Shown: positions 7,876-17,483, counted from the first letter of the stretch. The stretch is 38,378 bases of DNA from Massilia timonae CCUG 45783 (GCF_000315425.1 NZ_JH992926.1:356022-394399); one strand, 5' to 3'. Made by a program: numbers and translations. Notes: a model not told the origin generated them from the letters alone.

Positions 7876-8802
7876 TCAGTGACTTGCCGATGGCTCGAAG
7901 CCATGGACCTCGGTGGCCTGCTCGCAAGGCGTGCGCTCGACTTGCACTGTCGAATGGTAGATGTGAAATTCATCTGCGATTTCATGACGGACCGAGATCA
8001 GTAACGCTTCGAGATCCACATGCCCCGGATCGCAAACGATGTGCACGCTCAAGCTCACCTTGCCGCTTGTGATGGCCCACACGTGCAGGTCGTGGACGCT
8101 TGCAACGCCTGGCACTGCAAGAATCTTGGTTTTCACATCAGCTAAATCGATGCCTTCAGGTACACCTTCGAGCAAGACGTTCAAACTTGCTTTGAGCAGA
8201 ATCCAAGTGCGCGGCAACACCCACAGTCCGATGGCCACAGCGATCAACGAATCGACCCAGGTGGCGCCGGTCCAGCGAATCACAAGCGCACCGACGATCA
8301 CGCCAATCGATCCGAGCATGTCGCTCCATACTTCCAGATAAGCGCCTTTCACGTTCAGGCTAGCATCCTTACCGGCAGAAAGGAGCCGCATACTGATCAA
8401 GTTGATCACCAGGCCGAGCACCGCCACGATGAGCATGGCGCCAGAGGCTATCTCGGGCGGATCCTGCAGCCGCTTCCAGGCCTCAACAAGAATGTAAATG
8501 GCCACCATGAACAACAGAATCGCGTTGAGGGCTGCTGCCAGGATCTCGAAACGATAGTACCCAAAGCTACGCTTTGCGTCGGCCTGACGTCGCCCGATGT
8601 GAATTGCGGCCAGCGATATCGCGAGTGCGGCGGCATCTGTGAACATATGCGCCGCATCGGAAATCAAGGCGAGGCTATTCGTCATGATCCCGGCAATGAG
8701 CTCAGCGACCAGAAACGACGATGTCAGCCCTAGTGCTATCCACAGAGGACGAGCGTTCTGTGTAGGTGAAATGGCGTGCGAATGTGAATGCCCTGAACCC
8801 AT
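7876..8802 (-). CDS. czcD: CDF-family Zn/Co/Cd exporter CzcD
   Basis: 308-residue inner-membrane cation diffusion facilitator that exchanges Zn2+, Co2+ or Cd2+ for protons. The N terminus is His-rich (GSGHSHSHAIS), as in CzcD. Six transmembrane helices follow, with metal-site motifs SDAAHMFTDAAAL in TM2 and LEVWSDMLGS in TM5, and then a cytoplasmic C-terminal domain (HDLHVWAITSGKVSLSVHI). The ATG at 8802 has a GAGGAG ribosome site. An IS3-family element begins only about 75 bp upstream, so it may have replaced the native promoter. gmhA follows in the same transcript. Confidence 0.95.
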   Translation of the reverse strand: MGSGHSHSHAISPTQNARPLWIALGLTSSFLVAELIAGIMTNSLALISDAAHMFTDAAALAISLAAIHIGRRQADAKRSFGYYRFEILAAALNAILLFMVAIYILVEAWKRLQDPPEIASGAMLIVAVLGLVINLISMRLLSAGKDASLNVKGAYLEVWSDMLGSIGVIVGALVIRWTGATWVDSLIAVAIGLWVLPRTWILLKASLNVLLEGVPEGIDLADVKTKILAVPGVASVHDLHVWAITSGKVSLSVHIVCDPGHVDLEALLISVRHEIADEFHIYHSTVQVERTPCEQATEVHGFEPSASH

Positions 8803-8928
8803 GATATCTCCTCAATATCTTACATTTTTAAGTTGGCACTGGACCGACCGCCGGTCTTTGCATCGCATCCGGAACGTGTCAATGAATTTGAAACACCTGG
8901 TGGAATGATGAGAGTCTAACTCTCTTGT

Positions 8929-9948
8929 TCAGGCTGCTTTTTTCTCCGTGACTGGTGGATTGATCCATGCCGCTGTCGGCAATTTGGTCTGTCGTGGTAC
9001 GCAGTGCTTGAAGCGGCCCGGCGTGCGTTGGTAGGCGCTTTCAAGCGTTGCCTGGCGCAGCTTGCGGATCTCGGCGGCACGGCCGGCATGGACGCTTTCC
9101 GGGGTCATCATGCCGATGCCGGAATGGCGGTGCTGCTGGTTGTACCAGGTGAAGAAGGCTGCGCAGTGGGCGCGTGCGTCAGCGAGCGAGCCAAAGCGCG
9201 CCGGGAAGCCGGGCCGGTACTTCAAGGTCTTGAATTGCGCCTCGGAATACGGGTTGTCATCCGAAACGTAAGGGCGGCTATGCGATTTGGCGATGCCCAG
9301 ATCGCTCAGCAGCGTAGCGACCGGCTTGGAGCGCATGCTGCTGCCGCGATCGGCATGCAGGGTCAAGGTACCAGGCGCGATATTTTCCTTTGCGGCGCTG
9401 TCGGCGATCAGCTGTTCGGCCAGTTCGGCGGTCTCCCGTTCGGCCACCATCCAGCCGACGACGTAGCGGCTGAAGATGTCGAGGATGACGTACAGGTGGA
9501 AACAGGTGCCCCGGACCGGTCCCTTGAGTTTGGTGATGTCCCAGCTCCACACCTGGTTTGGTGCGACGGCCAGCAGTTCCGGCTTGGTGTACTCCGGATG
9601 GCGCAACTGGTTACGGCGTTCGCGCACGGCAGCGCAGCCTTGTAGCAGGCGGTACATCGTGCGTACCGACGCCACATAGCGCCCTTCGTCGAGCAGTTGA
9701 GCGTGGATGGCGGCCGGCGCACAATTGGCAAAGCGTGGGCTGTTGAGCACCTCCAGCACGACACGCCGCTCATGCTCGGACAACGCGAGCGGTGGCCGTC
9801 GGGCTGGCGCAGCCGGCGTCACGGGCGCTAACGAACCAGGTCGTTGCGCGGTGCGATGGCGATATAGTGCGCTGCGCGGCAATTGCAATGCGCGGCAGGC
9901 TGCGGCCACGCCAACTTCGCCGGCGAGGTGATTGGCGGCGCTGATCAC
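8929..9948 (-). CDS. IS3-family transposase OrfB
   Basis: 339-residue rve-type DDE transposase subunit beginning MISAANHLAGEVGVAAACRA. Acidic residues are seen in SWDITKLKG, LHADRGSSMRS and YSEAQFKTLK. The central LALSEHERRVVLEVLNSPRF is an HTH_21-like helper domain. Its ATG overlaps the orfA stop as ATGA, and a run of eight A lies upstream in orfA, so either coupling or frameshifting could express it. It looks intact. Confidence 0.9.
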   Translation of the reverse strand: MISAANHLAGEVGVAAACRALQLPRSALYRHRTAQRPGSLAPVTPAAPARRPPLALSEHERRVVLEVLNSPRFANCAPAAIHAQLLDEGRYVASVRTMYRLLQGCAAVRERRNQLRHPEYTKPELLAVAPNQVWSWDITKLKGPVRGTCFHLYVILDIFSRYVVGWMVAERETAELAEQLIADSAAKENIAPGTLTLHADRGSSMRSKPVATLLSDLGIAKSHSRPYVSDDNPYSEAQFKTLKYRPGFPARFGSLADARAHCAAFFTWYNQQHRHSGIGMMTPESVHAGRAAEIRKLRQATLESAYQRTPGRFKHCVPRQTKLPTAAWINPPVTEKKAA

Positions 9949-10394
9949 TTCGGCTCGCTCGGCGTGTCGGCCGTACTCAGCCCCAGCAGGGTGGAAAGTT
10001 TTTTTTGGACGTCAATGATCAGGTCGGCCTTGGCCAACTTGTCTCGCAGGCGCGCCACCTCTGCCTCCAGGTCGCGCACCTTGCGGTCCTGAGCAGCAGC
10101 TAGGTCGACCTTTGGGCCACGCTTGCGCGCGAGGACTTGAGAGGCCGCAGCGGCCTGGCGTTGCTTGCGCCAAGTGGCCAGATGGGACGAATAAATGCCT
10201 TCGCGGCGGAGCAAGGCACCGATGTCGCCAGGCGCCTGGCAGGAGTCGGCAGCGGCAAGAATGCGCAGCTTCTCGGCGTTGGAAAACGTGCGTCGCTTGG
10301 CGACCGGGACGACCTCGGGATCGGGACGGTCCACTGGCGTGGCTGGGCTGCTGGGTTCGACAGAATTGCTGATTTGATGCTTTCGGCTGTGCAT
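9945..10394 (-). CDS. IS3-family transposase OrfA
   Basis: 149-residue DNA-binding subunit, longer than usual for OrfA. A Ser/Pro-rich leader (about 35 residues) precedes the helix-turn-helix KRRTFSNAEKLRILAAADSC...YSSHLATWRKQR. A coiled coil (VRDLEAEVARLRDKLAKADL) follows, and the poly-A codons for the KK of QKKLSTLLG are a likely slippage point into orfB. Confidence 0.88.
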   Translation of the reverse strand: MHSRKHQISNSVEPSSPATPVDRPDPEVVPVAKRRTFSNAEKLRILAAADSCQAPGDIGALLRREGIYSSHLATWRKQRQAAAASQVLARKRGPKVDLAAAQDRKVRDLEAEVARLRDKLAKADLIIDVQKKLSTLLGLSTADTPSEPK

Positions 10395-10507
10395 GTTGGG
10401 GACCTACCGCTGTACTCTAAATTAATCGGGTAGGTGTCTCAAGTTATATTGGCACAGGGGGATCGCGCAGCGGCGCGCAATTATTTGCGTACAGGCCAAT
10501 CCTTACC

Positions 10508-11089
10508 TCAGTAGAAAAGCCGCCTGATGTGAACCACTTGCGGCGCAAGCACGGCCAAGAGCAGGATCAGCACCAGTGCAATGCCAGTTACGGCATCTAC
10601 GTTGTCGAACCCTGCTGCAATCAAACCTACCGCCACCAGTGGGGCGATAAAGGGTAACAAAGCGACCGCTGCCTTGATCACGAACATCGCACCGTGCTGT
10701 TCGCACAATAAACAACTGTATAGCGCACGCAATGCGCCGGCCGTGAACGCGCACATTGCAAGCGGCATCAAATCGCTTGGCAAGAGGTTAGAGGCATGGT
10801 TAAGAGCATGTATGGCCCCTCCTGCGATAAACGGACTTGGAATTAGCAGAACGACGACAACGGCGAATCGCATATTTTCGTCCCGACCTGCCTCCTCTTC
10901 TTTGCCAACTGCGCGCTCGCATTTATTGCTATAAAGCATGATGACGGCAATTTGGTACAGGGCACTCGCAGCGAGCGAAAAGCTCTCCCAAAATATGGCG
11001 CCGTAAGCGGTCCACGCCAGTGACAGGACATTCGTTCCCAGCACAAGATGCGGCAAAACCACTTCAATCCCACTTGGTGTCAAACGCAT
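10508..11089 (-). CDS. CDF-like multi-pass membrane protein lacking metal-site residues
   Basis: 193 residues from ATG 11089, which has an AGGGAGAGG ribosome site; the longer frame from 11152 has none. Five to six hydrophobic helices are separated by a short charged loop (CERAVGKEEEAGRDEN). By eye the order of helices resembles the transmembrane half of a cation diffusion facilitator, including the last helix DNVDAVTGIALVLILLL. The DxxxD/HxxxD pairs expected in TM2 and TM5 are absent (ESFSLAASALYQIAVI and ALLPFIAPLVAVGL), and there is no cytoplasmic C-terminal domain. It lies just downstream of czcA. It could be an accessory or decayed CDF; function unknown. Confidence 0.6.
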   Translation of the reverse strand: MRLTPSGIEVVLPHLVLGTNVLSLAWTAYGAIFWESFSLAASALYQIAVIMLYSNKCERAVGKEEEAGRDENMRFAVVVVLLIPSPFIAGGAIHALNHASNLLPSDLMPLAMCAFTAGALRALYSCLLCEQHGAMFVIKAAVALLPFIAPLVAVGLIAAGFDNVDAVTGIALVLILLLAVLAPQVVHIRRLFY

Positions 11090-11176
11090 AATCGACCTCT
11101 CCCTGATGGGCCGCACGAAGTGCATGGGCGAGCCAAACATGAGTGCCGGCACATACCGCTGACTCGCCCCTCAAGA

Positions 11177-11199
11177 GGCGGTGTGCTGTTCACACCGCC
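11177..11199 (-). terminator. hairpin downstream of czcA
   Basis: Perfect 9-bp stem GGCGGTGTG/CACACCGCC with a 5-nt loop, 24 bp beyond the czcA stop on the minus strand. There is no strong U tract after it, so it may attenuate rather than fully end transcription before the CDF-like gene. Confidence 0.5.
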
Positions 11200-11222
11200 G
11201 GATACACAGCTTCACGCGGGTT

Positions 11223-14200
11223 TTAGACGGGGGTGACCACGCGCGTCTCACGCAGGGGGCCATCTGGATCCTTACGATGCGCCAGTCGATATAGAAGAGG
11301 CAGTACCAACAACGTTAGCGCCGTGGACGACAGGATGCCGCCGATAACCACCGTCGCCAGCGGGCGTTGTACCTCGGCGCCGGTGCCAGTGGCAATCGCC
11401 ATTGGCACAAATCCCAAGGACGCAACTAGCGCCGTCATAAGGACCGGCCGCAGACGCGTTAGCGCTCCATGGGTGATCGCTTCGTCGAGCGACATGCCGT
11501 CTTCTCGCAGCGAGCGGATGAACGAAATCATTACCAGCCCGTTCAGCACGGCCACCCCAGACAAGGCGATGAAGCCGACCGCAGCGGTAATCGACAGCGG
11601 AATGCCTCGTAAAGCCAAGGCCGCGATCCCGCCGGTCAAGGCAAACGGGATGCCGGTGAACACCAACAGCCCGTCTTTGACGTTTCGGAACATCATAAAT
11701 AGCAACATGAACACCAGGAACAACGCCAGCGGCACAACGATCTGCAAGCGCTGGGTAGCCGACTGAAGCTGTTCGAATGTCCCGCCCCAAGTGGTCCAAT
11801 AGCCTGCAGGGATCTTCACGCCCTTGGCCAGAGCCTCCTCCGCTTCCGGCACGAAGCTGCCGATATCGCGGCCGCGTACATTGGCACTGACCACGATACG
11901 GCGTTTGCCGTCTTCGCGGCTGATCTGGTTCGGACCCGGTGCTAGATCGAGCGTTGCCAGTTCACCTAAGGGAATGAAGGCGGGAACGTCTTCATTGCCT
12001 CCAGCGCTTGTGCCTGAGGGTGGTGGCACTGCGATCGGCAGGCGACGAAGTGCATCCAAGTCTGCGCGTTGCACCTCTGGTAGCCGTACCACGATGGCGA
12101 AGCGGCGATCGCCTTCGAACATGGTGCCGGCCTCGCGTCCACCTGTGGCCGCAGAGATCGTGGCCTGCACATCAGTGATGTTCAGCCCGTAGCGCGCTGC
12201 CTTGTCCCGGTCAATATTGACTGTCAGCATCGGCAAACCGGTAGTCTGCTCTACCTTAACTTCAGCTGCGCCCGGCACGCGTTGTAGCACCGCGGCGATC
12301 TGAGCACCGGTCGATGCCAGCACTTCCATGTCGTCGCCATACAGCTTGACTGCGACGTCGCTACGCACGCCGGAGATTAGCTCGTTGAAACGCAGTTGAA
12401 TAGGCTGCGAGAACTCATAGGCATTGCCGGTGTATTTTTCCGCCTCCTCTTGGATGGCTTCCACAAGTTCGGCGTGGCTGCGTTTCGGTTTCGGCCAGTC
12501 GGCCTCCGGCTTGAGCATGATGTAGCCGTCCGAGATGTTTTGCGGCATCGGATCGGATGCAATCTCGGCGGTACCGGTGCGGGCAAATATCCGTTCGATC
12601 TCGGGGAACTTCGCTTTGAGGCCGACCTCCAGCTTCTTCTGCATATCGACTGATTGGGTGAGGCTGGTCGCGGGAATGCGTAGCGCCTGGATCGCAATGT
12701 CGCCCTCATTCAAGTTGGGAATAAATTCGCTCCCGAGTCGTGTCGCCAGCAGTCCAGACAGGACCACGGTGACAATCGATGCCGTCAGCACGATCGGTCC
12801 GTTACGCAGGACAGCGCGCAATGCAGGCGCATAGGCATTACGCGCCATTGTCATTAAGCGGTTCTCCTTTTCGGCCACGCGCTTGCCGATGAACAGGGCA
12901 ACGGCCGCGGGCACGAACGTGATCGACAGAATCATCGCGCCAAGCAAAGCTATGACGACAGCGAACGCCATCGGGTGGAACATTTTGCCCTCGACCCCGC
13001 TCAAAGCGAAAATCGGCAGGTACACAACCATAATGATCAACTGCCCGAACAGCAGTGGCCGGCGCGCTTCCTTTGCGGCCGCAAACACTTCACGGAAGCG
13101 CTCTTCCAAGGTTAGGTCACGTTTGGTCTGTTCTTGCGCGTGCGCCAGGCGCCGCACGCAGTTCTCCACGATCACGACCGCGCCATCGATGATGATGCCG
13201 AAGTCGAGAGCACCCAAGCTCATCAAGTTGGCACTGACCTTGTAGGTCACCATGCCGGTGAAGGTGAATAGCATCGACAGTGGAATGACCATCGCGGTAA
13301 TAATCGCTGCGCGGATATTGCCCAGGAATAGGAACAAGATCACGATCACCAGGATCGCACCTTCGAGCAAATTCTTACGTACCGTGGAAATCGCCTTGTC
13401 GACCAGCACCGTACGGTCATACACGGGGACGGCCTTGACGCCAGCAGGCAAAGTCTTGTTGATCTCGACCATCTTCTCTGCAACGAGCTGCGAGACCTGC
13501 CGGCTGTTTTCGCCGATGAGCATGAATACGGTACCGAGCACAACTTCGGCACCGTTGTCGGTCGCGGCGCCCGTGCGCAGTTCGCGGCCGACGGCGACGT
13601 CCGCGACATCACGAATCCGAACCGCGACGCCATCGGTATTTTTCAGGATGGTGTTTTGGATGTCTTCGATGGTTCGCACCTGCCCCGGCGCGCGGATGAG
13701 AAGCTGTTCGCCCGAGCGCTCGATGTAGCCTGCCCCGGTGTTATCGTTATTGCGCTCAACCGCAGTGACGACGTCGGCCAGGGTCAGACCATAGGAACTG
13801 AGCCGGTTCGGATCCGGCGTGATGTGGTATTCCTTAGCGAAGCCACCGATCGAATTGATTTCGGTCACGCCCGGGACCTGACGCAACTGCGGCTTGATGA
13901 TCCAGTCCTGCACTTCGCGCAAGTCAGTTGGCGTATAGGCTGTCCCGTCAGGCTTCTTTGCGCCTGCTTCTGTTTCGACCGTCCAGAGGTAGATCTCGCC
14001 CAAGCCAGTGGAAATTGGCCCCATCATGGGCGTTGCGCCCTCCGGCAGCCCTTCACGGGCTTCCTGCAGTCGCTGGTTGACCAGCTGGCGCGCGAAGTAG
14101 ATGTCAGTACCATCCTGGAAAACGACTGTGACCTGCGACAGCCCGTAACGCGATAATGAGCGAGTCTGCTGCAGTCCAGGCAGGCCCGCCATCACGGTCT

Positions 14201-14408
14201 CGACCGGATAGGTAATGCGCTGCTCGACCTCGAGCGGCGAATAGCCTGGTGCCGAGGTGTTGATCTGAACCTGCACGTTAGTAATATCTGGCACAGCGTC
14301 GATCGGCAGACGCTGATAGTTGTAGACGCCAATTGCCGCCATGGCCAGGACTAGACCCATGATCAGCCATCGGCTGTCGATGGCGAAACGAATGATGCGT
14401 TCGAACAT
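11223..14408 (-). CDS. czcA: HME-RND heavy-metal efflux pump CzcA
   Basis: 1061-residue proton-driven inner-membrane pump of the RND superfamily, full length for the family. The TM4 signature LDFGIIIDGAVVIVENC (residues 401-417; Asp402, Asp408, Glu415) is the HME1 type linked to Zn2+/Co2+/Cd2+ export. The N terminus (MFERIIRFAIDSRW) and PIDAVPDITNVQVQINTSAP are also typical, and the two repeated halves with large periplasmic domains are visible. It pairs with CzcB (membrane fusion) and CzcC (outer membrane) to carry metal out across the envelope. It follows czcB after 12 bp in the same operon. Confidence 0.97.
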   Translation of the reverse strand: MFERIIRFAIDSRWLIMGLVLAMAAIGVYNYQRLPIDAVPDITNVQVQINTSAPGYSPLEVEQRITYPVETVMAGLPGLQQTRSLSRYGLSQVTVVFQDGTDIYFARQLVNQRLQEAREGLPEGATPMMGPISTGLGEIYLWTVETEAGAKKPDGTAYTPTDLREVQDWIIKPQLRQVPGVTEINSIGGFAKEYHITPDPNRLSSYGLTLADVVTAVERNNDNTGAGYIERSGEQLLIRAPGQVRTIEDIQNTILKNTDGVAVRIRDVADVAVGRELRTGAATDNGAEVVLGTVFMLIGENSRQVSQLVAEKMVEINKTLPAGVKAVPVYDRTVLVDKAISTVRKNLLEGAILVIVILFLFLGNIRAAIITAMVIPLSMLFTFTGMVTYKVSANLMSLGALDFGIIIDGAVVIVENCVRRLAHAQEQTKRDLTLEERFREVFAAAKEARRPLLFGQLIIMVVYLPIFALSGVEGKMFHPMAFAVVIALLGAMILSITFVPAAVALFIGKRVAEKENRLMTMARNAYAPALRAVLRNGPIVLTASIVTVVLSGLLATRLGSEFIPNLNEGDIAIQALRIPATSLTQSVDMQKKLEVGLKAKFPEIERIFARTGTAEIASDPMPQNISDGYIMLKPEADWPKPKRSHAELVEAIQEEAEKYTGNAYEFSQPIQLRFNELISGVRSDVAVKLYGDDMEVLASTGAQIAAVLQRVPGAAEVKVEQTTGLPMLTVNIDRDKAARYGLNITDVQATISAATGGREAGTMFEGDRRFAIVVRLPEVQRADLDALRRLPIAVPPPSGTSAGGNEDVPAFIPLGELATLDLAPGPNQISREDGKRRIVVSANVRGRDIGSFVPEAEEALAKGVKIPAGYWTTWGGTFEQLQSATQRLQIVVPLALFLVFMLLFMMFRNVKDGLLVFTGIPFALTGGIAALALRGIPLSITAAVGFIALSGVAVLNGLVMISFIRSLREDGMSLDEAITHGALTRLRPVLMTALVASLGFVPMAIATGTGAEVQRPLATVVIGGILSSTALTLLVLPLLYRLAHRKDPDGPLRETRVVTPV

Positions 14409-14420
14409 GGAAATCCCCTA

Positions 14421-15671
14421 TTAGTGGTCGTGCTCGGCGCTGCCCTTGCCAAGTTCGGCCTTGAGCACGAAGCTGCCGCGATTAACGTAGCGCGTTCCTG
14501 CTGCCAGGCCCTTCAGGATTTCCACCCCTTTGCCGTCACTAATGCCGGCCACGATCGGCTGCGTGCGAAAGCCCCCTTCCGTCACTACAAACACTACTGG
14601 CTTGTCTTCCACCGTCTGGATAGCATCGGCCGGAATCGCCACAGCAGCCTGTTTAGTCCCTTGCACCAGTGCGACGTCCACGAACAGGCCAGGGCGCCAC
14701 GCGCCGCCTGGGTTGTCGATCACGACGCGCGCTGTGGCGGCGCGGGACTGTGCCCCGACTAGTGAGCCGACATAACTTACCTTCCCAACGGCTTTCATAT
14801 CAGAGCCGGTGGCACTGACAACCGCCGTTGCGCCGCTGCGCACGCTTGCCAAGTCTTTCGGTGTGACTGCGACATCGACCCAGACGCGCGAGAGGTCGGT
14901 TAGTACGAAAACATTGGTGTTTTCCTGCACCGCTTCGCCCCGCGTGATGTGCTTTTCAACGACGACAGCGTCGAACGGCGCACGCAACTCGTACCGGTTC
15001 AATGCGCCGCCTCCGGAGCCCACTTCAAGAGCTGCCAATTTCGAGCGCGCTGCCTGCAAGGTAAGCTCGGCCTCGCGAAGTGCCTGTTCGGCCTGCTGAA
15101 AGTCCTGCTGGGCAGAGATACGGTCCTCCCACAGTTTCTTTTCCCGCTCATAGATGGTTTTGGCCAGGCCGAGCCTTACCTGTGCCGCGCTCGCGGCGCT
15201 ACGCAGGTCAGCCAGCTCCGGGCTTGAAATGACGGCTAGCACCTGGCCCTTCTTGACCGTTTGCCCCAGCTGCGCCGGCACTGATTCGGCGACGCCGCCC
15301 AGGCGCGGCACTACGTGAGCTGTCAGATCGTCGTTGACACGGACTTCGCCAGGCAGTTTGACAATGTTCTCGATCGTGGCCGCACCGGCAACGGCGGTCG
15401 TAATTCCGGCCTTTTCTGCCTGCATGACCGGCAGCTTGACCACTCCTTCGTCCTTGTGCTCATCCTCGGCGCGTTCGTCGCCTGCTCCACCGGCTTCTTT
15501 TGCGCCCTCCTTCTGACCGCTCTCGGCATGGCCATGGGCATCTTCGCCGGCGCTACCTTCAGCGCTTCCCTTGTTCCAGAACAGGATGGCCAGGGCCAGC
15601 ACGACACCGACGGCCACGATTGCGGCAATGATTGGCAGATTTTTCTTACGATGATTTTGCAGGGGCGTCAT
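14421..15671 (-). CDS. czcB: periplasmic membrane-fusion protein CzcB
   Basis: 416-residue adaptor joining CzcA to CzcC. An N-terminal membrane anchor (about residues 11-31, NLPIIAAIVAVGVVLALAIL) is followed by a His/Asp/Glu-rich stretch (GEDAHGHAESGQ...DEHKDEG, about 40-76) that probably binds metal. Then come the barrel-sandwich domain and a coiled-coil hairpin (about 165-215) with the lipoyl-like VVPRLGGVAESVPAQLGQTV. The protein ends in EHDH. The ATG overlaps the czcC stop (ATGA, 15668-15671), indicating coupled translation. Confidence 0.96.
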   Translation of the reverse strand: MTPLQNHRKKNLPIIAAIVAVGVVLALAILFWNKGSAEGSAGEDAHGHAESGQKEGAKEAGGAGDERAEDEHKDEGVVKLPVMQAEKAGITTAVAGAATIENIVKLPGEVRVNDDLTAHVVPRLGGVAESVPAQLGQTVKKGQVLAVISSPELADLRSAASAAQVRLGLAKTIYEREKKLWEDRISAQQDFQQAEQALREAELTLQAARSKLAALEVGSGGGALNRYELRAPFDAVVVEKHITRGEAVQENTNVFVLTDLSRVWVDVAVTPKDLASVRSGATAVVSATGSDMKAVGKVSYVGSLVGAQSRAATARVVIDNPGGAWRPGLFVDVALVQGTKQAAVAIPADAIQTVEDKPVVFVVTEGGFRTQPIVAGISDGKGVEILKGLAAGTRYVNRGSFVLKAELGKGSAEHDH

Positions 15672-16972
15672 TGCAGGTGTTCCTTGAAGATGGTGGTGCT
15701 CTCGGCATTAGTAGCCGGTGCGATTCGTTCGATATCAGTTGCTGCTCGATACCGATCGGACAGAGCGCGCAGATACAAGCTGCGTGCCTGAATTAATGCG
15801 CGCTGGGTGTCAAGAACGTCGAGAAACCCGAATTTTCCGAGTTCAAAACCAGTCACGGCAGCGTCATAGGCTTGCTGCGCCGCTGGCAGCATCTCGGACT
15901 TGAGGCTGTCGATCTGAAGCTGAGCGACCTCTGCACGCTGGTGAGCGTCCGCGATTTCCTCATACACCCGAAGCTGCTCGGCGCCTAATTCGTCGCGAGC
16001 CTGGTCGGCTCGTCTAAGTGCTGAGAGCATGTTCCCCTGGTTGCGATTGAAAAGTGGCAGCGGTACGGAGATACCAAAGACGGCTTCGCTCCCGCTGCGT
16101 TCACGATCCCGCTGGCTACCCACGGTCACCGTCACATCTGGTACCCGCGCCGAACGTTCCATGCCGACCAAAGCATCCTGCCGTTTGACTTGCGCTTCGG
16201 CCTGACGCAGTTGCGGCGACATGGTTAGCCGCTGCTCGAGCTCGTTCATCGTCGGTACGGCAGCGAACTCGACGGCTGGCATCTGGAGTGGCTGGGCAAT
16301 CGCTCGCGAGCTGCCCATCAGTATCGCTAACTTGCGTTTGGCTGACTTCAGGTCGGCTGTTGCTTGGGTGAGGTCAAGACGCACGGCCGACTCTGCAACA
16401 CTCGCACGGGTTTGTTCGACTGGCGATATCTTGCCGGCAGCGACGCGCCGACTCGCGGCATTCGTCGCCCGGCTTGCGACCTCAATGGCCGCCTCGGCCA
16501 GACCGACCCGCTCTTGCGCTGTCAAGGCCTCCAAATAGGCCGCCATAACGTCGGCACGCAACATCGCTCGTCGCACGTTCACTGCTTGGACGGCGAGTAG
16601 ACGCTCTTGTTCGGCGACCGCGATGCGGGCGCTTCGTTTGCCGCCGAGCTCGATGAGCTGGGTAATCTGGGCGGTCTCGACCCTGGACCGACGGTCGGTT
16701 CCTTCGGTGGATAGAGCCAGCTCAGGATTGGGTATGACGCCTGCCTGAAGCCTCCCACCCTCGGCAATGCCGATCGCCTGTGATGCGGCTCGTAAGCCTG
16801 GGTTGCCTGCGTACGCAGCCTGCAACGCCTGCTGCAGGGTCAGCGGCAGTAGCGACGTATTCCCGGCGAGCGGCGGACTGTTTGGATCGCGCAAAATTTC
16901 CGTTTGCGCGTAAAGGGACGTCGACTGTGAAAACAGCAACAGCGCGCCCATGATCAACGATCTGGATTGCAT
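15668..16972 (-). CDS. czcC: outer-membrane efflux channel CzcC
   Basis: 434-residue TolC-family outer-membrane factor with a signal peptide (MQSRSLIMGALLLFSQSTSL, cleavage near YAQ). Two OEP repeats of long helices can be recognised, with the typical SLPLTLQQALQAAYAGNPGL-type start and the central ISVPLPLFNRNQGN motif. It is the exit duct for the CzcA/CzcB pump. First gene of the czcCBA run, about 120 bp downstream of czcI; a weak GGAG precedes the ATG. Confidence 0.95.
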   Translation of the reverse strand: MQSRSLIMGALLLFSQSTSLYAQTEILRDPNSPPLAGNTSLLPLTLQQALQAAYAGNPGLRAASQAIGIAEGGRLQAGVIPNPELALSTEGTDRRSRVETAQITQLIELGGKRSARIAVAEQERLLAVQAVNVRRAMLRADVMAAYLEALTAQERVGLAEAAIEVASRATNAASRRVAAGKISPVEQTRASVAESAVRLDLTQATADLKSAKRKLAILMGSSRAIAQPLQMPAVEFAAVPTMNELEQRLTMSPQLRQAEAQVKRQDALVGMERSARVPDVTVTVGSQRDRERSGSEAVFGISVPLPLFNRNQGNMLSALRRADQARDELGAEQLRVYEEIADAHQRAEVAQLQIDSLKSEMLPAAQQAYDAAVTGFELGKFGFLDVLDTQRALIQARSLYLRALSDRYRAATDIERIAPATNAESTTIFKEHLQ

Positions 16973-17095
16973 AGATAACTCCGAAGTTAACGAATCGAAA
17001 GCTATCCGGCGACAGCGAGCACACCGGCCGAGTGCGTTGGCACACGGTCGGAAGGCTCGGGGATTACCTGGTAAAAGAAGGTATAGCCGCCGGAA

Positions 17096-17455
17096 TTACA
17101 CGGCGGCGGGCCACTGGGGGCGTTCGGGAGGGACTTGAGTGACTGAAACGTAACTGACGTTTGGACCAACCGGCGCGAAGTGCGCCATCGTCAGGTAGGG
17201 GGCGTTTTGAACGGCTGCGGGAGCGAGCACTGCGTGCGCGCACGAAGAACAATGCGAGTGCTGCGCGATCTTCTTCGTCGACGCAGGCTTACCGTCATCG
17301 GCCGCCGCCACCTGATCGTGAGCGTCGGTCTTATGCTGATGATGTCCAAGGTGCTGTGCGGCTCGTCCAGTCTCATGCATGCAATAGGCGCTGATCGCAC
17401 TCCAGGTGAACTGGAACGCGAGCATCATCAGCATGCAAGTGAGAAAACGGCGCAT
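17096..17455 (-). CDS. czcI: CzcI-like small periplasmic metal-resistance protein
   Basis: About 119 residues from the ATG at 17455 (MRRFLTCMLMMLAFQFTW), where a signal peptide begins; the frame is open further upstream but that part overlaps the ATPase gene and is not signal-like. The mature part is His-rich (YCMHETG, HLGHHQHK, then HSHCSSCAH), as in CzcI proteins of czc operons, which modulate czc expression in the periplasm. A TATACT at 17466-17471 (minus strand) might be a -10 box very close to the start. Placement between the P-type ATPase and czcC supports the call. Confidence 0.75.
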   Translation of the reverse strand: MRRFLTCMLMMLAFQFTWSAISAYCMHETGRAAQHLGHHQHKTDAHDQVAAADDGKPASTKKIAQHSHCSSCAHAVLAPAAVQNAPYLTMAHFAPVGPNVSYVSVTQVPPERPQWPAAV

Positions 17456-17483
17456 CATGGTCGCGAGTATAGCATCGGTGCGG

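Larger units (their letters stand above)
8877..10454 (-). mobile_element. IS3-family element, about 1.58 kb
   Basis: Ends are imperfect inverted repeats. The left reads TGTCAATGAATTTGAAACAC; the right in reverse complement reads TGCCAATATAACTTGAGACA, and similarity runs on for about 20 bp more. orfA and orfB fill the interior. No clear target duplication is seen, so the exact ends may be off by one or two bases. It sits immediately upstream of czcD and between the two halves of the metal-efflux region. Confidence 0.88.

Noticed and set aside
12883..14156. Several plus-strand frames across czcA
   Set aside because: Shadows of the intact CzcA frame.
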